DNA from: Spirochaetaceae bacterium
GTDB taxonomy: Bacteria; Spirochaetota; Spirochaetia; SZUA-6; Bin103
NCBI GenBank assembly: GCA_028820215.1
Contig: JAPPKD010000122.1
Span: forward strand, 18,657-82,656
DNA: 64,000 nt
Reading direction: 5' to 3'
In this document: positions 48,218-56,867 of the stretch, piece after piece
How positions within the stretch are numbered: the first letter of the stretch is position 1
Layout: the number at the start of each line of letters is the position of its first letter
Notes under the pieces: model-generated
Told to the model about the DNA's origin: nothing
The model's input: the letters and a program-made list of their open reading frames with translations, nothing else
The model's database searches: none
Position numbers and translations under genes: made by a program

Positions 48218-49564
48218 ATGTTGCCGGTGACCTTCGACAGGGCGGGCAGCCGCTGGCAGGACCCCTGGACCGGAACCGAGGTGGTGCGCCTGGTGCCCGA
48301 GGAGGGGCTGCACGTGCGCATCAGCTACTTCCGGTCGACGGCGCTCACGCGCGACGGCGCCCTGCTGGTGCTGCGCGGGGACGACCCGGAGGGCCGCCGG
48401 CCGTCCTGCCTCTGGGCCATCGACCTGCAGAGCGGCCACGCCGAGCGCGTCCACGAGTACCGGGTCTTCGACGACGGCAGCGATGGCCTGGCCGGCTGGG
48501 CGGTCTCGCCGCAGTCGCATCTGCTGCACGTGGCGGAGCACTCGGGCGACCGCCCGGAGATCGTGCGCATCGATCTGGACGACGGCACGAAGACCCGCAT
48601 CGAGCCCGACCGCCCGCTGCCGCCTGTCGTGTTCGCCGAGTGCACGGCCGACGACCGCTACACGTTCGCCTACGAAGCGCTGAAGGACCGCGACCTGCCT
48701 GCCGGCACGACGCCTCTGGAGCGGTCGGCGATCCTGGGTTCGGAGCCCGGCCCCAATCTGATGTACCGGATCGACCTGGAGACGGGGGCCGTCGACACGA
48801 TCGTCGAAACGGACCAGTTCTGGGTCGGCCATCCCAACCCCAATCCGGTGGACCCGTCACTCTTCATGTGCTGCCAGGAGGGCTACTACTTCACCGAGCG
48901 CTACCGGCGCCCGGTCGACATGCAGCGCCAGCGCATCGTCGACCTGTCCACCGGCCGCTGGCTCGACCTGCAGGGAAAGCTGCGCTCGCGCGGCACCCAC
49001 GAGCACTGGAGCGCCGACGGCGCGCGGGTCTATTCGCACGGCTGGCCCTTCGCGTGCCACGCCATCTACGTGAACGACCTCGAGCGGGAGCGCGCGACCC
49101 GTTACATCGGGCGCCCGCACGTGGGCAATTCCATCCACATGACACCGGCGCCCGACGAGTCGTTCATGACCGGCGACGGGCGCAGCTTCAGCGTCGTCGA
49201 CGTCGGCCTCATCGAGAGCCTGGGACAGGACGTGAGTCCCACCTCGACCCACCCGTGGGACGGGCTGCACAACAGTGCCTCCGCCACCGAGGTCATCTGG
49301 AAGTTCGATCTGCCCGAACGGACGCTGTGGCCGGAGGTGCGGGAGTTCCAGACCGAGGCGGAGGCGCACCAGGCGATCGCCGAGAACCCCGATCACGTGG
49401 TCGGAACCACTCCGATCTGCCGTTTCCGCAGCATGCCGCGGCTGAAGATGAGGGCCGGCCGCTTCGAGACCAACGTGCACGTCACCCGCGACAGCCGCTG
49501 GGCGGTGTTCCAGTCGGCGAGCGAGCAGGGGCTGTACGAGGTGTGGGCCGCGCGCGTGCAGTAG
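48218..49564 (+). CDS. Oligogalacturonate-lyase-like (PL22-type) beta-propeller protein
   Basis: A 448-residue signal-less propeller. W-Q-D-P-W-T-G-T-E-V-V-R-L-V-P-E-E (11-27) is the typical PL22 opening, and S-Y-F-R-S-T-A-L-T-R-D-G-A-L-L-V-L-R follows. Later blades contain E-H-W-S-A-D-G-A-R-V-Y-S-H-G and G-N-S-I-H-M-T-P-A-P-D. It ends D-S-R-W-A-V-F-Q-S-A-S-E, also found at the end of the protein at 50576, so these two are closer to each other than to the copies at 9761 and 15360. Divergent from the eight-gene operon. Confidence 0.8.
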   Translation: MLPVTFDRAGSRWQDPWTGTEVVRLVPEEGLHVRISYFRSTALTRDGALLVLRGDDPEGRRPSCLWAIDLQSGHAERVHEYRVFDDGSDGLAGWAVSPQSHLLHVAEHSGDRPEIVRIDLDDGTKTRIEPDRPLPPVVFAECTADDRYTFAYEALKDRDLPAGTTPLERSAILGSEPGPNLMYRIDLETGAVDTIVETDQFWVGHPNPNPVDPSLFMCCQEGYYFTERYRRPVDMQRQRIVDLSTGRWLDLQGKLRSRGTHEHWSADGARVYSHGWPFACHAIYVNDLERERATRYIGRPHVGNSIHMTPAPDESFMTGDGRSFSVVDVGLIESLGQDVSPTSTHPWDGLHNSASATEVIWKFDLPERTLWPEVREFQTEAEAHQAIAENPDHVVGTTPICRFRSMPRLKMRAGRFETNVHVTRDSRWAVFQSASEQGLYEVWAARVQ

Positions 49565-49570
49565 CGCCCC

Positions 49571-50509
49571 TTACAGCCGGGAGACGCTCCGGAACTCGTC
49601 GAACAGCCGTGGCAGGTCGACGGCCGAGGCGTCGCCGTCGTGCACGACGACGCGATAGCGGAACAGGAGCCTCTCGCCCGCCGGCAACCGGTGATCGGCG
49701 GCGAAGAACGGGCTGGGGCCGAAGAACCCGTAGGCGCGCGCCCGAAACAGGGTCGGCAGGTTGGCCGGGTGGTTCATGACCGCGATGCCCACCGCGTGCT
49801 CGCCGAGGGAGCCGGAGTAGTCGACCCAGTCGGCCACCTGTTCGTTGATGGCGTCGCACCCCGAGCGGCCGGCGGAGTCGGTGACCAGGCCGCCGTCCTC
49901 CTCGTCTATCGCATCGGCGACGCGTACGCCGAGGTAGCTGTGCCCGTCCTGTCCGAAGTAGAGTTCGCCGTCGGTGGCCTCGAACTCCGAGTCGACGTCG
50001 ATGGTGTAGCAGCCTCGTGCCAGGGCGAAGCGCACGGTGCGGCGCTCCGTGCACACGCGTTCCGGTTCGCTCCCGTCGGTGCCTTGGGCCGGCGCGAAGA
50101 ACTGCCGCAGCGGCGCGGGTACGTCCACCTTGGGAACCCACTCGTTGCGCGCCGCCAGGACGACGGCATCCGTTTCGCCGCGTACGTGCGCATCGACCTG
50201 GACGATGTCCCCGGACGGGAACGGACGGTACGCCGCGAACGGCGGATAGCAGTCGTGGTAGAAGTTGTGCCCGCCCAGCCGGCCCAGCCCCAGGAAGATC
50301 GACTTGTGGTGGTTGAAGTTGGCGGCTCCCGATGCGGTAACCGGCAGGCCCGACAGGGTGTGCACCGGCTCGATGTTCGGGAACGCCTTGAAGAAGTCCC
50401 CGTACTGGGGATTTCCCTTGTTGTACGCCGTCAGCAGGCGTCCCTCATGGAGAACCTTGAAGCGATACGGTTCGTCCATCCACGTCAGTGCACCGTTCCT
50501 GTCCGTCAT
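49571..50509 (-). CDS. PmoA-like (DUF6807) family protein
   Basis: A 312-residue protein. V-H-T-L-S-G-L-P-V-T-A-S-G-A-A-N-F-N-H-H-K-S-I-F (split around residues 49-72) matches the 'H-P-L...D-H-x-H-H-x-S' motif of the family annotated PmoA/DUF6807, common in sugar-utilisation loci beside oxidoreductases. Later V-E-F-E-A-T-D-G-like beta strands and a closing R-Y-R-V-V-V-H-D-G-D suit a galactose-mutarotase-like beta fold. The reaction is not known. It is convergent with 48218 (6 bp apart) and divergent from 50576. Confidence 0.72.
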   Translation of the reverse strand: MTDRNGALTWMDEPYRFKVLHEGRLLTAYNKGNPQYGDFFKAFPNIEPVHTLSGLPVTASGAANFNHHKSIFLGLGRLGGHNFYHDCYPPFAAYRPFPSGDIVQVDAHVRGETDAVVLAARNEWVPKVDVPAPLRQFFAPAQGTDGSEPERVCTERRTVRFALARGCYTIDVDSEFEATDGELYFGQDGHSYLGVRVADAIDEEDGGLVTDSAGRSGCDAINEQVADWVDYSGSLGEHAVGIAVMNHPANLPTLFRARAYGFFGPSPFFAADHRLPAGERLLFRYRVVVHDGDASAVDLPRLFDEFRSVSRL

Positions 50510-50575
50510 CTTCCCGTCCGGTAAGATTGGAGCACGGTCGGGTCACCCTGACAACGCGACGCGAGAGGAGTCCCC

Positions 50576-52036
50576 ATGAACGTACCCATCGCACCGGAGC
50601 TTACCTTCGACTGGGCAGAGAAGAGCTGGCAGGACCCTCTCACCGGCACGCGCGTGGTCCGCCTGTCACCCGACCGGAAGATGCACTTCCGCAACAACTA
50701 TTTCTACAACAACCTGATGACCTTCGATGGCCGCTACGCCGTCTTCATGGGGTTCGAGGAGATCAGGGCCGGGATCGCCGCGGGGACCCGGTCGCTGTGG
50801 GCGCGCGACATGATCACCGGCGAGGTGCGCGACCTCGGTCCCATCCCCGCCGTGCCGAAGTCGTTGACCGCGTACTTCCAGCACCACGGCGGCTGCTGCG
50901 TGCACTTCGCGGCGGCCCGCTACTCCCACCGGGTGAACGTGCTGGACCCTTCGGACCCAGATACGTGGGCGATCATCCAGGTGGACATCGACACCGGCGA
51001 GCGGCGCCGTGTCGTGCCGTCGGAGCCGATCCGCTACCCGTACTTCGCGAGCTTCGACGCTTCCGAGCGGTACTACTACTGCCCGCGCAAGGAAAACTAC
51101 GAGCTGATGCAGACCATGACGCCGAACCAGTTCCAGGATTCCAAGAACGAAGGCCCGGGTCACCAGGAGATGCTGAGGATCGACCTGGAAACGGGCCAGG
51201 TCTCCGTCGCCCATGAGAACGTCCTTGCAGACGGAAGGCGCTTCAACCTCGAGCACAGCAACCCGCATCCGGTGCTGCCGAACCTGTTCCTGTCGGGGGC
51301 GCATATCATCGACCTCGACACCGGAGAGTGGCTCGATCACTGCAACGACGGCGTCCGCGCCCGCTGGCACGGTCAGGGGTACTACCACTGGGCGCTCGAA
51401 GGAAAGCGGATCTACACGAAGCAGCTCGCCTCGCCGCACGTGCAGTGCATCTCGCGCATCGATCTCGAGACCGGAGAGAACCGCTGGTTCGCGTGCCCTC
51501 CCCACACCGGTCTTTCCGTTCATGCGCACATCGCGCCGAACGAGCAGTTCGTCGTTGGCGAGGGCTACGATTTCGACGTGAACAGCTTTCCGCCCGAGCT
51601 CCAGGCGCTGCTGCAGCAGCGCTTGGATGAGGGAGTGGAACCGCGTTGGTCGGCGTTCTATCTAACCGGTCTGCCCGTGCTGTCCGGCACCGTGCCGCCC
51701 GCGCCGATCTCGAACGGCGCCGAGACCGTCTGGAAGTACGTGCTCCCCGAGGAAAGCGTGCTGGACGACGAGAAGTACTGGCAGGACTACGACCAGATGT
51801 ATCGAAGCTATCACCTGGATCCCGAGTCGCTCGAAGCCGACCTGATGCGGGAACCGGACAAGACGGTCAGGACCACGCCGATCTGCAAGTACCGAACGAT
51901 GATGCGCTCGCCCAAGGTGCTCGGCCACCGGCTCGAGGCGAACGCCAGCGTCACCCCGGACAGCCGCTGGGTGGTGTTTCAGTCTTCGAGCGAGGACGAC
52001 TGGTTCGAGGTGTGGGCCGCGCGCGTACCGGATTGA
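50576..52036 (+). CDS. Oligogalacturonate-lyase-like (PL22-type) beta-propeller protein
   Basis: A 486-residue propeller, signal-less. Opening W-Q-D-P-L-T-G-T-R-V-V-R-L-S-P-D-R, then N-Y-F-Y-N-N-L-M-T-F-D-G-R-Y-A-V-F-M. Late histidines include R-W-H-G-Q-G-Y-Y-H and L-S-V-H-A-H-I-A-P-N (His-x-His, the expected metal site). AGAGGAG precedes ATG 50576 and TAAGAT (50522-50527) is a -10-like element. It is the fourth PL22-like gene here; four in one 43-kb stretch is unusual. Confidence 0.82.
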   Translation: MNVPIAPELTFDWAEKSWQDPLTGTRVVRLSPDRKMHFRNNYFYNNLMTFDGRYAVFMGFEEIRAGIAAGTRSLWARDMITGEVRDLGPIPAVPKSLTAYFQHHGGCCVHFAAARYSHRVNVLDPSDPDTWAIIQVDIDTGERRRVVPSEPIRYPYFASFDASERYYYCPRKENYELMQTMTPNQFQDSKNEGPGHQEMLRIDLETGQVSVAHENVLADGRRFNLEHSNPHPVLPNLFLSGAHIIDLDTGEWLDHCNDGVRARWHGQGYYHWALEGKRIYTKQLASPHVQCISRIDLETGENRWFACPPHTGLSVHAHIAPNEQFVVGEGYDFDVNSFPPELQALLQQRLDEGVEPRWSAFYLTGLPVLSGTVPPAPISNGAETVWKYVLPEESVLDDEKYWQDYDQMYRSYHLDPESLEADLMREPDKTVRTTPICKYRTMMRSPKVLGHRLEANASVTPDSRWVVFQSSSEDDWFEVWAARVPD

Positions 52037-52047
52037 CGACGGTCGCC

Positions 52048-53283
52048 TCAGGCCTCCAGCCAGCGGTCGAACCAGGCGAACGCCTCGTCCTGCATCGGCA
52101 GGTCGAACGTGTGGGGACCGTCGTAGTACGAACAACGGTAGTGCTCGGGCGTCGCTGCCTTGCGGTAGACGGCGCGTAGCGTCTCATCGGCAGCCTGCAT
52201 CTCGGGAAGGGTATACAGCTCGTCCTGCCGTGTGTTCAGCACCATGGTCGGAAGCGGCGCGCGCAGGGACATGATGTCGGGGAAGTCCAGCTCGCGCGGG
52301 AGCAGCGGCACGTAGGCCATCCAGGTGTGCACGAAGCACTTGTTGAGCAGGAAGTCCCGCCACGTGGTCATGAACCCCACGCAGACCGCGCAACGGATCC
52401 GGTCGTCCAGGCCGGCCAGGAACACCGTGCGCAGCCCGCCGCCCGACAGCCCCCCGCAGCCCACCCGGTCCGGGTCGACGTCCTTCCGCGCGCACAGGTA
52501 GTCCAGCGCGCGCTGGTCTTCGGCGCTGAAGACGCCGGGCCAGGTCGTACCCGCGCAGAACAGGGACTTGGCGATCAGGTTCTCGAGCGGGCCGGCGAAG
52601 CGGTTGTATGCCTCGATCTCCTCGGCCGGTTCCTGCCCGGACACCGTCCACTCCGCGGTGTCCATGCCGTGCCATTCCGACGGATCGACGTCGGCTATGC
52701 GGCGCACCTTGCCCATCATCGAGTGCACGGCGTATCCGGGCAGGTCGGCCGCCAGGACACGCCGGCTGGCGAAGGAGAAGGCGTCGTGGACGAGCACGGC
52801 GTAGCCGCGCCTGGCGATCTCGTTCGCCCAGCCCACGCCGCCGTAGGACAGCTCCTGGTGCCGGACCATGTCGGGATGGGGCCGGTCGCAGGTGCGGGTG
52901 ATCTTGCGCAGGCCGAAGTAATGGTTGCCGCCGTGGTCGTGCAGGGCGAGCACGGCCGGCAGGGGACCCCGCGCGCCGGCAGGCTTCAGGAACACGGCGC
53001 GGGTGGGAGGACCGTACGGAAGCTGCCACTCCAGCTCCTCGACGTGCAGCCCGTCGCAGGTGAACTGCCGGCTGACTCGCGCGTGCGGACGGCCGCCGGA
53101 GTCGGGCTGCGCGATCCGGTCCAGCAGGCGTGCGCGCGCCGTCGCCCGCCATTCGTCCACGTCCGTCCACCGTTCGGATCGGAACGAGTGCGTGGGGGGA
53201 CCGGCGCCCATCAGGCCCGCCGCCCACGTCCCGTAGGCGCCGATCATCGTCCGCGGCGTCGCGGTCGTGCGACCTTCGCTCAT
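52048..53283 (-). CDS. Alpha/beta hydrolase (acetyl-xylan-esterase or dienelactone-hydrolase type)
   Basis: A 411-residue serine hydrolase. L-H-D-H-G-G-N (114-120) precedes the oxyanion region, the nucleophile elbow is G-L-S-G-G-G (Ser280), the acid is probably the Asp in N-T-R-Q-D-E-L near 358, and the base is in Y-D-G-P-H-T-F-D near 395. No signal peptide. Such enzymes remove acyl groups from sugars; a role deacylating imported glycans is inferred. It follows a second hydrolase gene by 13 bp and is last in a three-gene operon that begins at 55416. Confidence 0.85.
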   Translation of the reverse strand: MSEGRTTATPRTMIGAYGTWAAGLMGAGPPTHSFRSERWTDVDEWRATARARLLDRIAQPDSGGRPHARVSRQFTCDGLHVEELEWQLPYGPPTRAVFLKPAGARGPLPAVLALHDHGGNHYFGLRKITRTCDRPHPDMVRHQELSYGGVGWANEIARRGYAVLVHDAFSFASRRVLAADLPGYAVHSMMGKVRRIADVDPSEWHGMDTAEWTVSGQEPAEEIEAYNRFAGPLENLIAKSLFCAGTTWPGVFSAEDQRALDYLCARKDVDPDRVGCGGLSGGGLRTVFLAGLDDRIRCAVCVGFMTTWRDFLLNKCFVHTWMAYVPLLPRELDFPDIMSLRAPLPTMVLNTRQDELYTLPEMQAADETLRAVYRKAATPEHYRCSYYDGPHTFDLPMQDEAFAWFDRWLEA

Positions 53284-53296
53284 CCGCTGTCAGCCC

Positions 53297-54373
53297 TCAG
53301 CGACTCAATTGCCGCATCATCCACGGGACCGACTCGCCGCCGTGGAACAGGTGCCCGCCGGCGTACCGGTGGATCCCCAGGTGCTCACGCGCGCCGAGCA
53401 GCGTGTACGCCTCCGCGACCATGTCGAAGGCGGGCTGATATGGATAGCTCGTGTCCGACTCGCCCGACTCGACGAACTGCGGCCGCGGCGCGATCAGGGC
53501 GGAGATGTCGGGCATGTCACATAGGCGGCCGATGCCGAAGGGGTGGTGGCAGATGCAGTGGCTGTGCCAGACGGTCTGCACGAAGGTGGTGAAGAAGCCG
53601 GAGAGCACCACCGCGCGCACGCGGCGGTCCAGGGCGGTGAGCACCTGCGACAGCCAGCAGCCTCCCGAAAGGCCGGCGCAGCCGATGCGCCGGGCGTCCA
53701 CGTCGGGACGCGCCGCAAGCAGGTTGAGCGCCGCCATCAGGTCGAATACGCGCAGGCCGGTCAGGTCCAGTCCCATGTGGTTGAGCCGGACCCACAGCGC
53801 CTGACAGGGGCCGGGGGTCTTCGCCGGGTCGTGCTCGGGGCCGCCGCCGCGCTCCCCCACGCCGGCGTGCTCGGGCGCCAGGGCGACCAGGCCGCGGACG
53901 GCGAACTCGTGCGCGTACGGGACGCCGACGTTGGCGACGACCGCCTGTTCCGGGTCCGCCACCGCGCGGCTTTGGCCGTTCACGTGTCCATGCGGACACA
54001 GGACGGCTGCCCGCGGGGCGGCCGGTTCATCCTTCGGGACCAGCAGGTAGGCGCGCGCCCAGTTGCCGGGCAGGGTCTCGTACGCCAGCTTGTGGCGCCG
54101 GTAACTGTCGCACTCGACGGTTTCCAGGACCAGCGGCTGAGGGCACGGCACCGGTCCGAGCCGCGGCAGGGCCAGCGTGCGGCGCAGCGCACGGCGCAGG
54201 CGGCCCCGCCACGAGCGCCACGCCGCGGGATCGCCGGTCTGCGGGCAGGGCAGCACGCGCTCGAAGTCGAAGTAGCGGTCGTTCAGGTAGCGGAGCGTGC
54301 TCGGCAGCTCGCGGGGCCCCAGCGGATGCCGCGGCTCGATGAGCGGCTGGCCGCTGTGGGTGACCCGTCTCAT
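53297..54373 (-). CDS. Alpha/beta hydrolase (second, related)
   Basis: A 358-residue hydrolase related to the neighbour at 52048: C-P-H-G-H (126-130), nucleophile G-L-S-G-G-C (Ser236), L-I-A-P-R-P-Q-F-V-E-S-G-E-S-D and a His in Y-A-G-G-H-L-F near the C-terminus. It is shorter and has a histidine-rich patch (W-H-S-H-C-I-C-H-H) not seen in the neighbour. The start at 54373 overlaps the dehydrogenase by 4 bp (ATGA). The open frame upstream of 54373 is the antisense-like continuation of another gene and is not used. Confidence 0.82.
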   Translation of the reverse strand: MRRVTHSGQPLIEPRHPLGPRELPSTLRYLNDRYFDFERVLPCPQTGDPAAWRSWRGRLRRALRRTLALPRLGPVPCPQPLVLETVECDSYRRHKLAYETLPGNWARAYLLVPKDEPAAPRAAVLCPHGHVNGQSRAVADPEQAVVANVGVPYAHEFAVRGLVALAPEHAGVGERGGGPEHDPAKTPGPCQALWVRLNHMGLDLTGLRVFDLMAALNLLAARPDVDARRIGCAGLSGGCWLSQVLTALDRRVRAVVLSGFFTTFVQTVWHSHCICHHPFGIGRLCDMPDISALIAPRPQFVESGESDTSYPYQPAFDMVAEAYTLLGAREHLGIHRYAGGHLFHGGESVPWMMRQLSR

Positions 54374-55416
54374 GCGGAGTCGAGGGAGTGGTCGATTCCC
54401 AGCTTGATCGAGCGCTCGGGGTGCCGGTTCAGCTCCAGGTAGGCGTCCGCGGCGCGCGCCATCGGCACGATCGGATCGACCAGGTCCTCGGCCCGCAGCC
54501 TGCCTTCCTCCAGCAGCGCCACCACCTCGGGCTTGATCCGTTCGTCCCAACTGTACTCGCGCGGCGGCGGAGCCGCGGCCCGGCTGGAGATGAGCGTGAG
54601 CTGGTTGCGGTGCCACTCGCCGGACAGCAGCAGGCCCTGCGCCGGTCCGGTGTAGTAGGCGGTCGAGGCGACGCGGCCCTGAAAGCGCGTCGAGCGGAGG
54701 GCGTCGTACAGGGCGGCATGCGAGCTGGAGGTCTCGATCGACACGTCGACGCCCAGGCTGTCGGTCATCTGCTTGATCGCAAGGCCGACGTCGACCTCCG
54801 CGGGGTCGAACACGACGTCGGCGCCGTGGCGGGCCGCGGCGGCGCGGCGCCGCTCGATCGGGTCGCTGGCCGCCACCCACCGCGCGCCGGACAGCTTCGC
54901 CATCTGCACCGCCATCTGGCCGATGGCGCCGAGCCCGAAGACCGCCACCCGCTCGCCCAGCCGCACCTGCCCGTCGCGGATGCCGCCCAGGGCGTACATC
55001 GCCGCTTCGTCGTAGACCAGGTTTTGGTTGGGAACCTCTGCCGGGACGGTCCGCAGGGAGAAGTGCTCCACCGCGATGACGTGCGTGTCGGCCACGCTGC
55101 CGTGCGCGTAGACCCGGTCGCCTGCCTGCACGGTCCGGACCGCCTCGCCGACCTCCGTGACGATGCCGACGAATCCCTCACCGAGCTTCTTGGGGAAGCG
55201 GGGCACCGCCGGCTCGCCGCGCCGGTGCAGCCGGAGATCCGGGTCCCAGCGGTCGGTGGCGTCGGCGGAGTCGAACCGGAAGTCGCGGAACTCCGTGCCG
55301 TGCTTCACCGCGCTGAACTGCGTCGCGATCCGCACCTCTCCGGCCGCGAGCGGCGGGTCCTCGTATTCCCGCAGGACGGCGTGCCCGGGGCGGTCGGCGA
55401 TCAGCTCGAGCGGCAT
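54370..55416 (-). CDS. Medium-chain dehydrogenase/reductase (zinc-type alcohol dehydrogenase-like)
   Basis: A 348-residue MDR enzyme. It has a GroES-like N-terminal domain (G-E-G-F-V-G-I-V-T-E-V-G, A-G-D-R-V-Y-A-H-G), then a Rossmann core (V-A-V-F-G-L-G-A-I-G-Q-M near 158-169). The catalytic-zinc Cys and His-Glu of classical members are not obvious, so it may be zinc-independent or use a different site. It oxidises a sugar or polyol substrate, presumably. Start 55416 is supported by TTGACG, 17 bp, TACCGT, 6 nt. First gene of the hydrolase operon. Confidence 0.85.
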   Translation of the reverse strand: MPLELIADRPGHAVLREYEDPPLAAGEVRIATQFSAVKHGTEFRDFRFDSADATDRWDPDLRLHRRGEPAVPRFPKKLGEGFVGIVTEVGEAVRTVQAGDRVYAHGSVADTHVIAVEHFSLRTVPAEVPNQNLVYDEAAMYALGGIRDGQVRLGERVAVFGLGAIGQMAVQMAKLSGARWVAASDPIERRRAAAARHGADVVFDPAEVDVGLAIKQMTDSLGVDVSIETSSSHAALYDALRSTRFQGRVASTAYYTGPAQGLLLSGEWHRNQLTLISSRAAAPPPREYSWDERIKPEVVALLEEGRLRAEDLVDPIVPMARAADAYLELNRHPERSIKLGIDHSLDSA

Positions 55417-55422
55417 TCGGCG

Positions 55423-55451
55423 ACGGTAGGACCGGGCCGGCTCGGCGTCAA
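55423..55451 (-). promoter_or_regulatory. Promoter of the dehydrogenase-hydrolase operon
   Basis: Minus strand: TTGACG (55451-55446), 17-bp spacer, TACCGT (55428-55423), then CGCCGA and ATG 55416. The spacing is identical to the other leaderless candidates and no ribosome site is present. Confidence 0.6.
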
Positions 55452-55455
55452 CCAG

Positions 55456-56781
55456 CTACCAGGCCGTTTCCCGGCAGAAGTAGACGCGGTTCTGGTAACC
55501 GGGATCCTCCCGAGCGCCCGGCACGGGGCGCGAGGTGCGGTCGAAGTAGAGGATCCCGCGGCCCCCCGGCCACGGGACGCCCGACACCGGAAGCTCGTAC
55601 TTGGGCGATCGCGCTTCCGTCACGGCCGGAAAGGCTTCGCTGACGGTGAACGTGGCGCCGTGGTCTCGCGAGATCAGCCACGCGACCGGGTTGTCGGCGT
55701 CCGGGTCGGCGGCCGGCACCCGGCCGCCGGCAATCCCGCGCAGTCCCGGCCGGGTCGGCAGGTGACCGTCCCACCCGGAGTGATCGGCGGGCACCAGTGT
55801 GACGAGCGCGCGAAAGACGCCGTCCGCGTCGATCGTGAAGGTGCCGCGGCAGAACATGGCGCGGTGCCCGGGGTAGGCCGACCGGAGCGACGCGTCGATC
55901 GATCGCTGGCGCCAGATGCCCGATTCGTCCGGCGAGGCCAGGATCAGCTCACCGGCCCGGTTCAGGTGGTAGAGGTAGAGAACGTGGGGCGTGCCCTCCG
56001 GATCCAGCGCGATGCTGCCCTGCGCGGTCAGCACCGGCGGAGGCATCGACTCGTGCCGCAGGCCGGTGCTCTGACAGAGCGCGTCCATGCCGCACGGGCG
56101 GGCCGGAATCGGCGCCGGCTCGCCGCGGCAGGTGCGCCAGTTCCGTCCTCCGTCCGGGGACTGCAGGTAGACGATCGCCTGGTGGATGCCGCGCTGCTCG
56201 TGGGTGCCTTCGTAGATGTCACACACCAGGTGCAGGACGCCGTCGCCGTCGAAGCGGAGTCCGCAGGCGAAGCAGGCGTATCCGGGGTACTCGGCCAGCC
56301 GGTCGATGACCTTGCCGACGTGGTGCCACGGTCCGTCGGGCGGCCGGCGATACAGCTCCAGGCCGTTCTGAGCGCCGTGGCGCATGCCGAGGTAGAGGTT
56401 CCCGTTGGGCCCGCAGACCAGGCAGGGGTAGGTGCCGTCGGCTATCTCCACTGGATCGGTCCACGCCGACGCGTCGTTGGCGGCGCGTGAACGCCGGTAG
56501 GTGCATGCCGTGTTGTGACCGCTCAGGACCGCGTGCAGAAACCCGTCGGCGTCGGCCACCAGCACCGCGCGGGCGTGGTCGTCGTAGGCGCTGCCCAGGG
56601 TGCAGGTGGGAGACCACTCCCCGCTGTCGAGGTCCAGCGTGCGCACGCGGTTGAAGTAGCCCTCCGGGGTGACGTCCTGCCACGTCACGTGCGTGCGGCG
56701 GCCCACGGTGACGATCTTGTTGCCGCCCTCGTTGGTCGCCGACTGGCTGCCGGCGGTGGACAGCAGATTGCCGTTACGCAT
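55456..56781 (-). CDS. BNR_4-type (PL24/25-related) propeller protein
   Basis: A 441-residue, signal-less propeller with G-G-N-K-I-V-T-V-G-R-R-T-H-V-T-W-Q (split near 19-35), Y-D-D-H-A-R-A-V-L-V-A-D-A-D-G-F-L-H, Y-P-C-L-V-C-G-P-N-G-N-L-Y-L and S-R-D-H-G-A-T-F. This pattern belongs to the BNR_4 group that includes ulvan-lyase-like and related uronate lyases. The catalytic residues of a lyase are not identifiable by eye. A TACGAT hexamer sits 8 nt upstream of ATG 56781. Divergent from the ceramidase-like gene. Confidence 0.72.
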   Translation of the reverse strand: MRNGNLLSTAGSQSATNEGGNKIVTVGRRTHVTWQDVTPEGYFNRVRTLDLDSGEWSPTCTLGSAYDDHARAVLVADADGFLHAVLSGHNTACTYRRSRAANDASAWTDPVEIADGTYPCLVCGPNGNLYLGMRHGAQNGLELYRRPPDGPWHHVGKVIDRLAEYPGYACFACGLRFDGDGVLHLVCDIYEGTHEQRGIHQAIVYLQSPDGGRNWRTCRGEPAPIPARPCGMDALCQSTGLRHESMPPPVLTAQGSIALDPEGTPHVLYLYHLNRAGELILASPDESGIWRQRSIDASLRSAYPGHRAMFCRGTFTIDADGVFRALVTLVPADHSGWDGHLPTRPGLRGIAGGRVPAADPDADNPVAWLISRDHGATFTVSEAFPAVTEARSPKYELPVSGVPWPGGRGILYFDRTSRPVPGAREDPGYQNRVYFCRETAW

Positions 56782-56855
56782 GAGGCATCATCGTACGGTC
56801 CACCTCCGCGGGTCGACCCGGCGCACTGCCTCGTACGGCGCTGGCGCCCGCCTGT

Positions 56856-56861
56856 TACCAT
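56856..56861 (+). promoter_or_regulatory. -10-like hexamer 6 nt before a start codon
   Basis: TACCAT (56856-56861), then GGGCTC and ATG 56868. No -35 or ribosome site seen. Same leaderless geometry as elsewhere in the window. Confidence 0.42.
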
Positions 56862-56867
56862 GGGCTC

